Below, in pieces: positions 26,863 through 35,375 of a DNA stretch of 64,000 bases; the first letter of the stretch is position 1, and each line of letters starts with the position of its first letter. The notes under the pieces are model-generated. The model saw nothing but the letters and a program-made list of their open reading frames with translations. It was not told the origin of the DNA and did not search any database. Source of the DNA: an uncultured Pelagibacteraceae bacterium (GTDB taxonomy: Bacteria > Pseudomonadota > Alphaproteobacteria > Pelagibacterales > Pelagibacteraceae); assembly GCA_902521805.1 (NCBI GenBank), contig CABYTL010000005.1:1-64000 (forward strand). Direction: 5' to 3'. Position numbers and translations under genes: made by a program.

Positions 26863-27162
26863 TTAATTATTTTCCGGAATTGAAGGAGTATCCTCAGTTT
26901 TTTCCTCTATAGTGTCCAAAACTGAACTTGAAGGTGTTAGCTCACCTCTTGAGACTATAGTTAAAGCAAGACTACAAATTATAAACAAAGTGGCAACAAA
27001 TGCGGTAGCTTTAGTCATAAAATTCCCAGCTGATTTAGAAAACATTAAGTTTTCTTGAGAAACGCCAATACCAAGTGCACCTCCCTCTGATTTTTGCATT
27101 AAAACTAAAAGGACAAGAATAATTGCAAAAACAATATTTAATACTAATAAAATATTTTCCAT
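26863..27162 (-). CDS. secG: Preprotein translocase subunit SecG
   Basis: SecG is the small accessory subunit of the SecYEG translocon. The 99-aa protein has two transmembrane helices (about 3-22 and 52-71) around the conserved loop LMQKSEGGALGIG, and the family's phenylalanine/serine-rich segment SKSAGNFMTKATAF. The C-terminal 25 residues are acidic and low-complexity. It follows tpiA by 5 nt, the usual tpiA-secG-pyrG order of alphaproteobacteria. Confidence 0.93.
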   Translation of the reverse strand: MENILLVLNIVFAIILVLLVLMQKSEGGALGIGVSQENLMFSKSAGNFMTKATAFVATLFIICSLALTIVSRGELTPSSSVLDTIEEKTEDTPSIPENN

Positions 27163-27167
27163 GCGGA

Positions 27168-27902
27168 TTAATTATAGGTTTTTTTTATTATATCAATTAA
27201 ATTCTTGGAGTCTTGTGATGCACCTCCAATTAAAAAACCATCAACATTCTCTATACGTCTTAGATTTTGGATATTTTTTGGATTGACTGATCCACCATAT
27301 AAAACTTTAACATTTTTTAATCTATTTTTTATATATTTTATTATATCAAACAATTCAGTCTCTTTAGGTGTTATGCCACTGCCTATAGCCCAAACAGGTT
27401 CATATGCAATTAATATGTTTCTCTTATTTTTTATTTTTTTTAATCCTTTTTTAATTTGATTATTAATAACTTTTTTTGTATTTTTTTTCTTTTTTTGTTT
27501 AAAGGTTTCTCCTATACAAAAAATAACTTTAAGTCCTGATTTAATACAACTTTTAACTTTTAAATTAATTAGCTCATCTTTTTCTCCCAACAGTCTATTT
27601 TCTGAGTGACCCAAAATAACATATTTTGCACCTGCATCTTTAAGCATTTTAGAATTTATCTGACCCGTATAAGCTCCATAATTTTGACTATGATGGCAAT
27701 TTTGACCACCTATATCAATTGATGTTTTTTTAAATATTTCGGACATTGGATGTATTAAAGTTGAAGGAGGACAATAGATTAGTCTAAATTTATTTTTTTT
27801 GAATTTTTTGACAAAAGTGATTACCTTTTTTAATGATTTTAATGTTTTGTATTTTCCAAACATTTTCCAATTTCCAATAAAATATATATATTTATTTGTC
27901 AT
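27168..27902 (-). CDS. tpiA: Triosephosphate isomerase
   Basis: TpiA interconverts dihydroxyacetone phosphate and glyceraldehyde-3-phosphate. The 244-aa TIM barrel keeps K13 in GNWKMFGK, catalytic H99 in LGHSEN, catalytic E168 in AYEPVWAIGSG, and the phosphate-binding YGGSVNPKN. The LGHSENR segment differs from the usual GHSERR by one residue, and the loop between strands is very lysine-rich (KQKKKKNTKK), fitting the AT-rich codon bias. It is the first gene of the tpiA-secG-pyrG-kdsA-eno-ftsB-lipA-ratA unit and diverges from the ppiD-like gene across 58 nt. Confidence 0.96.
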   Translation of the reverse strand: MTNKYIYFIGNWKMFGKYKTLKSLKKVITFVKKFKKNKFRLIYCPPSTLIHPMSEIFKKTSIDIGGQNCHHSQNYGAYTGQINSKMLKDAGAKYVILGHSENRLLGEKDELINLKVKSCIKSGLKVIFCIGETFKQKKKKNTKKVINNQIKKGLKKIKNKRNILIAYEPVWAIGSGITPKETELFDIIKYIKNRLKNVKVLYGGSVNPKNIQNLRRIENVDGFLIGGASQDSKNLIDIIKKTYN

Positions 27903-27960
27903 AATTACATTTTTAATCTATAGATTTGAATTTACAGATCAATACATAAATAAAGCTTAA
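27903..27960. other. Divergent promoter region between tpiA and ppiD-like gene
   Basis: This 58-nt AT-rich spacer must direct two long operons in opposite directions. Weak hexamers can be picked out on both strands (for example TTGAAT then TAAATA, 15 nt apart, on the plus strand), but the spacing is poor and I do not assign exact promoters. Confidence 0.4.
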
Positions 27961-29379
27961 ATGAGTATCAGAAAATATCTTAATAAAAATAAAATTGGGG
28001 CAATAGTACTAATAATTATAATCGTTATCGCATTTGGTTTTGGTGGTTTTGGTGGTGGTTTTTTATCTAACAACCAAAATAATATCGCAAAAATTAATAA
28101 AACAAATATTACCAAAAAAGATTTAATTAATTATATAAATCAAAACGGTATTTCTCAAAAGGCTATTGAAGAAAATTTAGAAGATAATATTATTGAAGAA
28201 TTATTGTCAGGTTTGATATCGTCAACATTACTTAACTTGGAAATAAAAGATTTTAACATTTTATATTCTGAAAATTCACTTTCAAAAAACATTAGATCTA
28301 ATAAAAATTTTATTGACAAAGAAGGTAACTTTCAAAGAATAAAATATGAAAAATTTTTACTAGAAAACAATTTATCGGCGCCCTTCTTTGAAAAAAGATT
28401 AAAGGATAGACAACTACAAAAAAAATTATTTGATTTCATTGGGTCTGGAACCGTGTCACCTGAATTTTTAGTCTCAAAACTTTTTGAAGATGAAAATAAA
28501 AAGCTTCAGATAGAATATTTCGATTTAGATAACGTTTATAAAGCTAAAAAAGATATTTCTGATAAAGAATTTTTAACGTTTATTGAAAAAAATAAAAAGC
28601 AATTAGAAATTGAATATATTGATTTTAGATATTCAATCATTAATCCAAAAAATTTGTTAGGATTAAATGAATTTAATCAAGAATTTTTTGATAAAATAGA
28701 TGAAATCGAAAACAATGTGCTAAATAATATAGCTTATGAAACAATCATTTCAAAATTTGATTTAAATTCAAATCTAGTAAAAAACTATAGATATTTGGAT
28801 GATACCGATAATATTGAAAAAAAAATTTATGAAGGAAGAAATAATAAATTTGATATCTTTGAGAATAAAGATGATTTTATATTATACGAAATCATAAGTT
28901 TACAAAAAAAAAATCCTGATATTAATGATGAACAAATAAAAAATGAAATTTTAGAATTAATTACACAAAAAAATAAATTTGAATATAATAGAGAATTAAT
29001 AAAAAAAATTAATGATGAAAACTTTTCAAAAATTGATTTTCTTAATTTGGGAAAAAGCAAAATTCAATCTTTAACTTTAAACTCTATCAAAGATAATAAT
29101 AAATTTGAGATAAACTCAATTAAAATGCTATATTCTCTTCCAGAAAATTCATTTGCATTAATAAATGACGAAAATAATAAAATATATCTTGCTAAAGTTG
29201 GTAATTATGAAAATTTTAAAATAGATTATTCATCAGAAGAATATAGATCATTCATAAGTAAGGAAAATACTAAAATTAGAAATAATATCTTAAAATCTTA
29301 TGATTATTTTCTTAATGACAAATATAAAGTTGATATAAATCAATTAGCAATTAATAATGTTAAGAATATGTTTCAATGA
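27961..29379 (+). CDS. PpiD/SurA-like membrane-anchored periplasmic chaperone
   Basis: The 472-aa protein has an N-terminal membrane anchor (about residues 12-36, glycine-rich at its end) followed by a SurA_N-type chaperone domain that includes the RQLQKKLFDFIGSG segment near 150. This is the architecture of PpiD, the SecYEG-associated periplasmic foldase. I could not find the parvulin PPIase core expected in the middle. Residues 200-330 are acidic and lysine-rich without its conserved motifs, and E. coli PpiD is about 620 aa. It may be a chaperone without isomerase activity. It overlaps trpE by 4 nt, the standard alphaproteobacterial neighbour. Confidence 0.75.
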   Translation: MSIRKYLNKNKIGAIVLIIIIVIAFGFGGFGGGFLSNNQNNIAKINKTNITKKDLINYINQNGISQKAIEENLEDNIIEELLSGLISSTLLNLEIKDFNILYSENSLSKNIRSNKNFIDKEGNFQRIKYEKFLLENNLSAPFFEKRLKDRQLQKKLFDFIGSGTVSPEFLVSKLFEDENKKLQIEYFDLDNVYKAKKDISDKEFLTFIEKNKKQLEIEYIDFRYSIINPKNLLGLNEFNQEFFDKIDEIENNVLNNIAYETIISKFDLNSNLVKNYRYLDDTDNIEKKIYEGRNNKFDIFENKDDFILYEIISLQKKNPDINDEQIKNEILELITQKNKFEYNRELIKKINDENFSKIDFLNLGKSKIQSLTLNSIKDNNKFEINSIKMLYSLPENSFALINDENNKIYLAKVGNYENFKIDYSSEEYRSFISKENTKIRNNILKSYDYFLNDKYKVDINQLAINNVKNMFQ

Positions 29380-30836
29380 TGATAAATCGAAGCTTCAAAG
29401 ATTTTAGGTTTCGACACAGAAGCAAAGAAAATCAAATAATCTACACTTCAAAAAAAGTAAAAAACGATAATGAGGTTTTAAATTTAATTAATAACTTTTT
29501 AGAAGAAAAAAATAGTTTTATTTTTGAGTCAGTTGAGAAAGGTAAAATAAAAGGAAGATATACTATTTTTGGCAAAAATCCTGATAAAATTTGGGAGTTT
29601 AACAACAATAAATCATACTTGATTCAAAATAATAAAAAAAAAAATTTAAAAGATAAACCTCATCAATTAATTGAAAAAATTATTGAAGATTTCAAATTTG
29701 AAACTCCAAAAAATTTACCTAAGATTTGTTCACTTATTTCAGGATACTTTTCTTACGACTCTATAAGGTATATAGAAAAGATTCCCAATAAATGTAAAAA
29801 TGATCTTAATTTACCAGATGTAAGACTTCTACGTCCTAGAACACTTGTTATTCATGACAATCTTAAGAAAGAAATGTATTTTATAAGTAATATTTTTCAG
29901 GATGAAAAAATTAAAAATTATCAAAAAAAATACGATGATATTAAAACTGATTTATTTAGATTAATAGTTCAATCATCAATTAGAAATATTAATAATAAAC
30001 CATATCGGAAAACTAAAAATATAAAGGTTAAATCAAACACTTCTAAAAATAAATTTTTAGCCATGGTTATAAAAGCTAAAAAATACATAAAATTAGGCGA
30101 TATTTTTCAAGTAGTTTTAAGTCAAAGATTTGAGGCTAAATTAACAAAAAAACCAATAGATATTTATAAAAAACTTAGAGTTACAAACCCTTCTCCTTTT
30201 ATGTTTTTCTTTAACTTCAATGATTTTCAAATAATTGGTGCTAGCCCAGAAATATTAGTTAGATTAAGAAATAATAAAATTACAGTAAGACCTATTGCAG
30301 GAACAAGGCCACGTGGAAAATCGTTAAAAGAGGATCGTTTTTATGAAAAAGATCTTCTAAGAGATAAAAAAGAATTATCAGAACATTTAATGTTATTAGA
30401 CCTTGGACGAAATGATGCCGGTAAAGTTTCAAAAATAAATTCTGTAAAAGTAACTGAAAGCTTTATAATTGAGAAATATTCTCATGTGATGCATATAGTT
30501 TCCAATGTCGTGGGAGAATATAATAAAAAATTTTCAAAATTTAAGTCATTGTTAGCAGGTTTTCCAGCCGGAACTGTTTCTGGAGCTCCTAAAATAAGAG
30601 CTATGGAAATAATTGATGAGTTAGAAACAACAAAAAGAAAAGTTTATGCAGGCGGAATTGGATATTTTTCAGCAAACGGAGAATTCGATACATGTATAGC
30701 TTTAAGAACGGCGGTTGCAAAAAAAAATAAATTTTATGTACAAGCTGGAGCTGGTATTGTTGCTGATAGTAAACCTTTAAAAGAATATGAAGAAACAGTA
30801 AATAAAGCAAAAGCCTTAATTAATGCATTAAAATGA
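29376..30836 (+). CDS. trpE: Anthranilate synthase component I
   Basis: TrpE converts chorismate to anthranilate using ammonia from TrpG. The 486-aa protein has the N-terminal domain with its regulatory region (ESVEKGKIKGRYTIFG, near 48-63) and the chorismate-binding domain with FQVVLSQRFE, NPSPFMFFF, and IAGTRPRGK around 310. The later GAPKIRAMEIIDELE and AGAGIVADSKP are catalytic signatures. The start is ATG at 29376 or the next codon, overlapping the ppiD stop. TrpG overlaps its end by 4 nt. No leader-peptide attenuator is possible because the upstream gene runs into it. Confidence 0.97.
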   Translation: MMINRSFKDFRFRHRSKENQIIYTSKKVKNDNEVLNLINNFLEEKNSFIFESVEKGKIKGRYTIFGKNPDKIWEFNNNKSYLIQNNKKKNLKDKPHQLIEKIIEDFKFETPKNLPKICSLISGYFSYDSIRYIEKIPNKCKNDLNLPDVRLLRPRTLVIHDNLKKEMYFISNIFQDEKIKNYQKKYDDIKTDLFRLIVQSSIRNINNKPYRKTKNIKVKSNTSKNKFLAMVIKAKKYIKLGDIFQVVLSQRFEAKLTKKPIDIYKKLRVTNPSPFMFFFNFNDFQIIGASPEILVRLRNNKITVRPIAGTRPRGKSLKEDRFYEKDLLRDKKELSEHLMLLDLGRNDAGKVSKINSVKVTESFIIEKYSHVMHIVSNVVGEYNKKFSKFKSLLAGFPAGTVSGAPKIRAMEIIDELETTKRKVYAGGIGYFSANGEFDTCIALRTAVAKKNKFYVQAGAGIVADSKPLKEYEETVNKAKALINALK

Positions 30837-31402
30837 AAAAAATAATATTAATTGATAATTATGATAGTTTTACATTTAATCTTTACCATTATTTGTCGTC
30901 ATTAAAAGTTAATGTAGATGTGATTAGAAATGATAAAATTTCTGCAAAAGAAATCGTAAAAAGAAAGTATAACAAAATAGTAATTTCACCAGGACCGGGT
31001 AATCCTAATCAATCAGGTAATTGTCTTAAAATTGTAAAATCTTTATATAAAAAGATACCTATACTTGGAGTTTGCTTGGGTCATCAGATAATAGGACAGA
31101 TATTTGGTTCAAAAATTATTCAGGCAAAAAAGTTAATGCACGGAAAAACGAGTAAGATTGTGTCAAAAAAAATTGGTGTACTTAGAAATCTTCCTAAAAC
31201 TTTTGAGGCAACTCGTTATCATAGCTTAATTATTGATAAGAAATCACTGTCAAAAGATCTTGAAATTACTGCTGAAACTAAAGATGGTTTAATAATGGGT
31301 GTAAGACATAAAAAATACCATGTTCATGGAGTGCAATTTCACCCTGAAAGTATTAAAACTAAAATTGGTATTAAAATTTTAAAAAACTTTATTAAAATTT
31401 AA
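30833..31402 (+). CDS. trpG: Anthranilate synthase component II (glutamine amidotransferase)
   Basis: TrpG supplies ammonia from glutamine to TrpE. The 189-aa class I amidotransferase has IDNYDSFTFNLYHYL at the start, the oxyanion strand SPGPGNP (52-58), nucleophile C81 in LGVCLGHQ, and the His/Glu of the triad, H170 and E172, in FHPES. It starts inside the trpE stop (ATGA-type overlap), giving a 1:1 coupled pair. A dual role as PabA for folate cannot be ruled out from sequence. Confidence 0.96.
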   Translation: MKKIILIDNYDSFTFNLYHYLSSLKVNVDVIRNDKISAKEIVKRKYNKIVISPGPGNPNQSGNCLKIVKSLYKKIPILGVCLGHQIIGQIFGSKIIQAKKLMHGKTSKIVSKKIGVLRNLPKTFEATRYHSLIIDKKSLSKDLEITAETKDGLIMGVRHKKYHVHGVQFHPESIKTKIGIKILKNFIKI

Positions 31403-31407
31403 TAATT

Positions 31408-32400
31408 ATGAAATCATTTATAGAAAAAATTAAGAGTAAAGAAAATTTATCTTTTGAAGAAAGCAAAGCAGCTTTTGGATTATTAATGGAAGGCAAGGCT
31501 GAAGATCAAGAGGTATATGATTTTCTGACACTTTTATCAAATAAGGGTGAAGCATCAGATGAAATAGCTGGTGGAGTTTTTGTTCTTAGGAATATGTCTA
31601 AGAGAGTAAATGTAGAAAATTGTATTGATACGTGCGGAACTGGTGGAGATGGCATGAATACACTTAATATATCAACAGCCTCTGCATTATTACTTGCAAG
31701 TATGGGTGTTAAAGTGGCAAAGCATGGAAATAAAGCTGTATCTTCTAAGTGTGGATCAGGTGATGTTTTGGAGGCTTTAAATATAAGAATTGATTTAGAA
31801 CCAAATGATATAGAGATACAAATTAATAAAAATAATTTTGGTTTTATGTTTGCTCCTAATTATCATAGTGCAATGAAGTTTGTTGGACCTACTAGAAAAA
31901 AAATTGGGAAAAGAACTATATTTAATATGATTGGACCACTAAGTAGCCCTGCTTTAGTAAAAAGACAAGTTGTTGGTGTTTTTGATACAAAGCTCTTAAG
32001 GATATTTGCAAATGCTTTAAATAATTTAGATATTAAATTTGCATGGATTGTAAATAGTGAAGATGGTTTAGACGAGATTTCACCTTATGCTAAAACTAAT
32101 GTTATTCAATTAAAAGATAGTAAGATTTCTGAAATTATTATTGATCCAAAAGAATTAGATGTGAATGCAGATAAATTTGAAAGTCTTGTGGGAGATGATG
32201 CAAAATTTAATGCAAATAAAATGATTGATATATTTAAAGGTAAAGATAATGATTTTTCCAAAGCTGTTTGCTTAAATGCTGCAGCAGGTCTAATTGTAAA
32301 TGAAACTCATAAAAATTTTGCTGATGCTTATAATAATGCAAGAGAACATATTTTATCAAATAAAGTTATTAAACATTTAGAAAAAATTCAAAATGGCTGA
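31408..32400 (+). CDS. trpD: Anthranilate phosphoribosyltransferase
   Basis: TrpD attaches phosphoribose from PRPP to anthranilate. The 330-aa protein shows the PRPP-binding CGTGGDG (near 74-80), then NISTASALLLASMGVKVAKH, the GNKAVSSKCGSGDVLEALN segment, and GPTRKKIGKRTIFNMIGPLS near 165. It lies 5 nt after trpG and overlaps trpC by 8 nt. All stretches needed for activity look intact. Confidence 0.97.
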   Translation: MKSFIEKIKSKENLSFEESKAAFGLLMEGKAEDQEVYDFLTLLSNKGEASDEIAGGVFVLRNMSKRVNVENCIDTCGTGGDGMNTLNISTASALLLASMGVKVAKHGNKAVSSKCGSGDVLEALNIRIDLEPNDIEIQINKNNFGFMFAPNYHSAMKFVGPTRKKIGKRTIFNMIGPLSSPALVKRQVVGVFDTKLLRIFANALNNLDIKFAWIVNSEDGLDEISPYAKTNVIQLKDSKISEIIIDPKELDVNADKFESLVGDDAKFNANKMIDIFKGKDNDFSKAVCLNAAAGLIVNETHKNFADAYNNAREHILSNKVIKHLEKIQNG

Positions 32401-33184
32401 AAATGTTCTTGAAAAGATAATTGATAAGAAAATTGAAAAAATAGTAAATTTAAAAAAAACTATTTCACTGGAATCATTAGATGAATTAATTAATACAAAT
32501 AAAACATTTATCAGTTTCAAAGAAAAAATTGAAAATAATATAAAAGAAGACAATTTTTCAGTTATTGCTGAAATTAAAAAAGCTAGTCCTTCAGCGGGAG
32601 TCATTATCAAAGATTACGATCCTGTAAAAATAGCTGGTGTATATAATGCTAATAAAGCTACTTGTTTATCAGTTTTAACTGAAGAAGATTTTTTTTTAGG
32701 AAACTTAATACATATTAGTAAGATTAAACAAAAAGTTAATTTACCAATTTTATGTAAAGACTTTTTTGTAGATAAATTTCAAGTACCTTTAGCAAAAAGT
32801 TACGGAGCTGATGCAATATTAATTATATTAGCTGGTGTTAGTGATAAACTTGGTGATGATTTATACAACGAAGCTCTTAAATTAAACATGTCAATAATTG
32901 TTGAAGTTCATACTATTGAAGAAGCAAAACGTGCTTTAAGATTTAAAGATGCTTTGATAGGTATAAATAATAGAAATCTAAAAACTTTAAAAACTGATAT
33001 AAATACAACTTTTGATATTCATGATGTTTTAGTTAATCACTCTGGTCCATTAATTTCTGAGAGTGGAATTAAAACAAAAGAAGAATTGCTAGAACTTTCT
33101 AATAAAACGACCATTAAAACTTTTTTAATTGGTGAATCACTTTTGAAGGATTTGGATAATAATTCTATTTTTTCAGTTCTTTAG
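32393..33184 (+). CDS. trpC: Indole-3-glycerol phosphate synthase
   Basis: TrpC closes the indole ring of the tryptophan pathway. The 263-aa TIM barrel has VIAEIKKASPSAGVI (catalytic lysine near 60), LPILCKDFFVDKFQV, and a GINNRNLKTLKTD segment near 198, followed by ISESGIKTKEE. It is the last trp gene here: trpF, trpB and trpA are not in the window. In many alphaproteobacteria moaC and moeA follow trpC, but here the next gene is lexA after 90 nt. Confidence 0.96.
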   Translation: MAENVLEKIIDKKIEKIVNLKKTISLESLDELINTNKTFISFKEKIENNIKEDNFSVIAEIKKASPSAGVIIKDYDPVKIAGVYNANKATCLSVLTEEDFFLGNLIHISKIKQKVNLPILCKDFFVDKFQVPLAKSYGADAILIILAGVSDKLGDDLYNEALKLNMSIIVEVHTIEEAKRALRFKDALIGINNRNLKTLKTDINTTFDIHDVLVNHSGPLISESGIKTKEELLELSNKTTIKTFLIGESLLKDLDNNSIFSVL

Positions 33185-33221
33185 TTAAAAAATCTCCCTA
33201 TTTTATTAGCTTTTTTTACTA

Positions 33222-33250
33222 TTGTGAATTGTAGAGAACTTTTGTAGAAC
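33222..33250 (+). promoter_or_regulatory. Candidate lexA promoter
   Basis: TTGTGA (33222-33227) and TAGAAC (33245-33250) are 17 nt apart, each a four-of-six match to sigma-70 hexamers. The -10 falls inside the SOS box, so LexA binding would block RNA polymerase. The implied start of transcription is about 17 nt before the ATG. Confidence 0.35.
33236..33250 (+). promoter_or_regulatory. SOS box (GAAC-N7-GAAC) upstream of lexA
   Basis: GAAC TTTTGTA GAAC is an exact match to the direct-repeat LexA operator of alphaproteobacteria (GTTC-N7-GTTC read on the other strand). It sits 24 nt before the lexA start codon, the expected place for autoregulation. Confidence 0.85.
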
Positions 33251-33274
33251 AGATTTTGTACGATATTTGTTCTT

Positions 33275-33952
33275 ATGCTAACAAAAAAACAAAAAAACCT
33301 GCTTTTATTCATCAACAAGAAGTTGAGAAGCTCAGGTGTATCTCCCTCTTATGAAGAAATGAAACAATCATTAAACTTAAAATCTAAATCAGGAATTCAT
33401 AGACTAATTAGTGCATTAGAGGAAAGAGGATTCATTAAAAGACTTGCTCATAAAGCAAGAGCATTAGAGGTAATTAAATTACCAGAAACAGCTTCAGCTA
33501 ATGATATTTACAACAATTTTTCACCTAGCGTTATTAAAGGTGGTTTAGATGATGATAAACCCATGTCTGATGATGTAGAAGTGCCAGTTTTAGGAAAAAT
33601 AGCTGCTGGAACTCCAGTTGAAGCAATTCAAAATGAGGTATCTAGAATTCCTTTGCCAAGTAATTTAGAAAAAAATGGTGATTACTTCGGTCTTAAAGTT
33701 CAAGGAGACTCAATGATTGAAGCTGGAATAAATGAAGGTGATACTGTCATTATTAAAAGAACTGATACAGCTGATAATGGAAAAATAGTTGTTGCTTTAA
33801 TTGATGAACATGAGGCTATGCTAAAAAGAATTAGAAGAAAAGGTAAGGTAGTAGCACTTGAGAGTGCAAATAAAAACTATGAGACTAAAATTTTTGGTCC
33901 AGATAGAGTTAAAGTACAGGGCGTGTTAGTATCTTTATATAGAAACTTCTAG
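33275..33952 (+). CDS. lexA: LexA repressor
   Basis: LexA represses DNA-damage genes and cuts itself when RecA filaments form. The 225-aa protein has the winged helix-turn-helix domain (1-70, with SPSYEEMKQSLNLKSKSGIH), an alphaproteobacterial-style linker, the cleavage site A111-G112 (KIAAGTP), and a serine/lysine dyad S146 (QGDSM) and K184 (EAMLKRI). An SOS box lies 24 nt upstream, so it controls itself. Presence of an intact LexA suggests a working SOS response despite genome reduction. It sits between trpC and gltX, with 22 nt to gltX. Confidence 0.97.
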   Translation: MLTKKQKNLLLFINKKLRSSGVSPSYEEMKQSLNLKSKSGIHRLISALEERGFIKRLAHKARALEVIKLPETASANDIYNNFSPSVIKGGLDDDKPMSDDVEVPVLGKIAAGTPVEAIQNEVSRIPLPSNLEKNGDYFGLKVQGDSMIEAGINEGDTVIIKRTDTADNGKIVVALIDEHEAMLKRIRRKGKVVALESANKNYETKIFGPDRVKVQGVLVSLYRNF

Positions 33953-33974
33953 TAAAATAGTCTAAACATTTTCA

Positions 33975-35375
33975 ATGAAAAAAGTGGCAACAAGATTTGC
34001 TCCATCTCCTACTGGTCCTTTGCATATCGGTGGTGTGAGAACAGCTTTATTTAATTGGCTATATTCAAAAAACCAAGAAGGCAATTTTTATCTCAGAGTG
34101 GAAGATACTGATAAAGAAAGATCTAAAGACGAATATAAAGATCAAATAATTAAATCTCTTAAATGGATTGGTATTAATTATGACGGAGAAGAGTATATAC
34201 AATCTAAAAAAGTTGAAGATCATATCAAAGTTGCAAATGAATTACTTAAAAGTGGTTTTGCATATAAATGTTATTGCTCAGGCGAAGAAATAGAAGAACA
34301 AAAGAAAAGAGCAAGACAAAAAAAAATTCCTTATATATATGATAGAAAATGGAGAGATAAGAAAGAAACTGATGCTCCTAAAGATATAAAACCGGTTATC
34401 AGATTTAAAAGTAAAATAGATGGAACATCTATATTAAAAGATTTAGTTCAAGGTGATGTTGAAATTGACAATAATACTATTGAAGATTTTATTATCTTAA
34501 GAAATGATGGAACTCCAACTTACAATTTATCAGCATCAGTCGATGATTATCAAATGGATATGACACACATAATTAGAGGCGATGATCATAAGATCAATAC
34601 TTTTAAACAAATTCAAATTTATCAAGCCATGAAATGGGAGTTACCTTCTTTTGCTCATATACCTTTGATTCACACAATTGAAGGTAAAAAACTATCAAAA
34701 CGAGATAAAGCTTCAACGTTAGATGATTATTCTAAAATTGGTATTATGCCAGATGCACTAAGGAATTACCTTCTTAGATTAGGTTGGTCTTATAAAGATA
34801 AAGAAATATTTACATTAGATGAAAGTATTAAGCATTTTAATCTTGAAGGAATTGGTAAATCTCCTTCAAAACTAGATATGAGTAGAATTTTATCAATGAA
34901 TGAGCGCTATATTAAGAATATTGATGAGAATGATTTATTCAATCAATTAACTGAATATTGCAAATTACATAAAAGTGAAATTAAATCAGATAAGAAAGAT
35001 AATATTAAAAAATCCCTAACCTTCCTAAAAAATAAAGCTAAAACCTTGGAAGATATATTTAATAATTTTCAATATATAATAGTAGATGAGGTTAATTTTA
35101 ATCAAGATGACATCAAGTTAATTGATGATAAGGCCAAAAAAGTCATATCAGATTTCAGTGCTAAACTAAGCGAAGTTGATAAACTAAGCAGAGAAACATT
35201 AGAGCCAATAGTAAACGAATTAATTAAATCAAACGATACTAATTTCAAAGGGGTTGGGCAGCCTTTAAGAATAGCTTTAACAGGTTCAAAATTTGGACCT
35301 GGAATATATGACATAATTATTTCTCTTGGAAAAGAAGAAGTATCAAAAAGATTAACTAATAAGAAACTTAGTTAA
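33975..35375 (+). CDS. gltX: Glutamyl-tRNA synthetase
   Basis: GltX charges tRNA-Glu (and tRNA-Gln in organisms using the amidotransferase route). The 466-aa class I enzyme opens with RFAPSPTGPLHIGGVRTALF, where HIGG replaces HIGH as usual for GluRS, and has the KLSKR loop near 240 (EGKKLSKRDKAS). The C-terminal anticodon-binding domain ends with GSKFGPGIYDIIISLGKEE. It lies 22 nt after lexA. Its last 24 nt overlap the convergent lpxB gene, and gltA, often placed here in alphaproteobacteria, is absent. Confidence 0.97.
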   Translation: MKKVATRFAPSPTGPLHIGGVRTALFNWLYSKNQEGNFYLRVEDTDKERSKDEYKDQIIKSLKWIGINYDGEEYIQSKKVEDHIKVANELLKSGFAYKCYCSGEEIEEQKKRARQKKIPYIYDRKWRDKKETDAPKDIKPVIRFKSKIDGTSILKDLVQGDVEIDNNTIEDFIILRNDGTPTYNLSASVDDYQMDMTHIIRGDDHKINTFKQIQIYQAMKWELPSFAHIPLIHTIEGKKLSKRDKASTLDDYSKIGIMPDALRNYLLRLGWSYKDKEIFTLDESIKHFNLEGIGKSPSKLDMSRILSMNERYIKNIDENDLFNQLTEYCKLHKSEIKSDKKDNIKKSLTFLKNKAKTLEDIFNNFQYIIVDEVNFNQDDIKLIDDKAKKVISDFSAKLSEVDKLSRETLEPIVNELIKSNDTNFKGVGQPLRIALTGSKFGPGIYDIIISLGKEEVSKRLTNKKLS

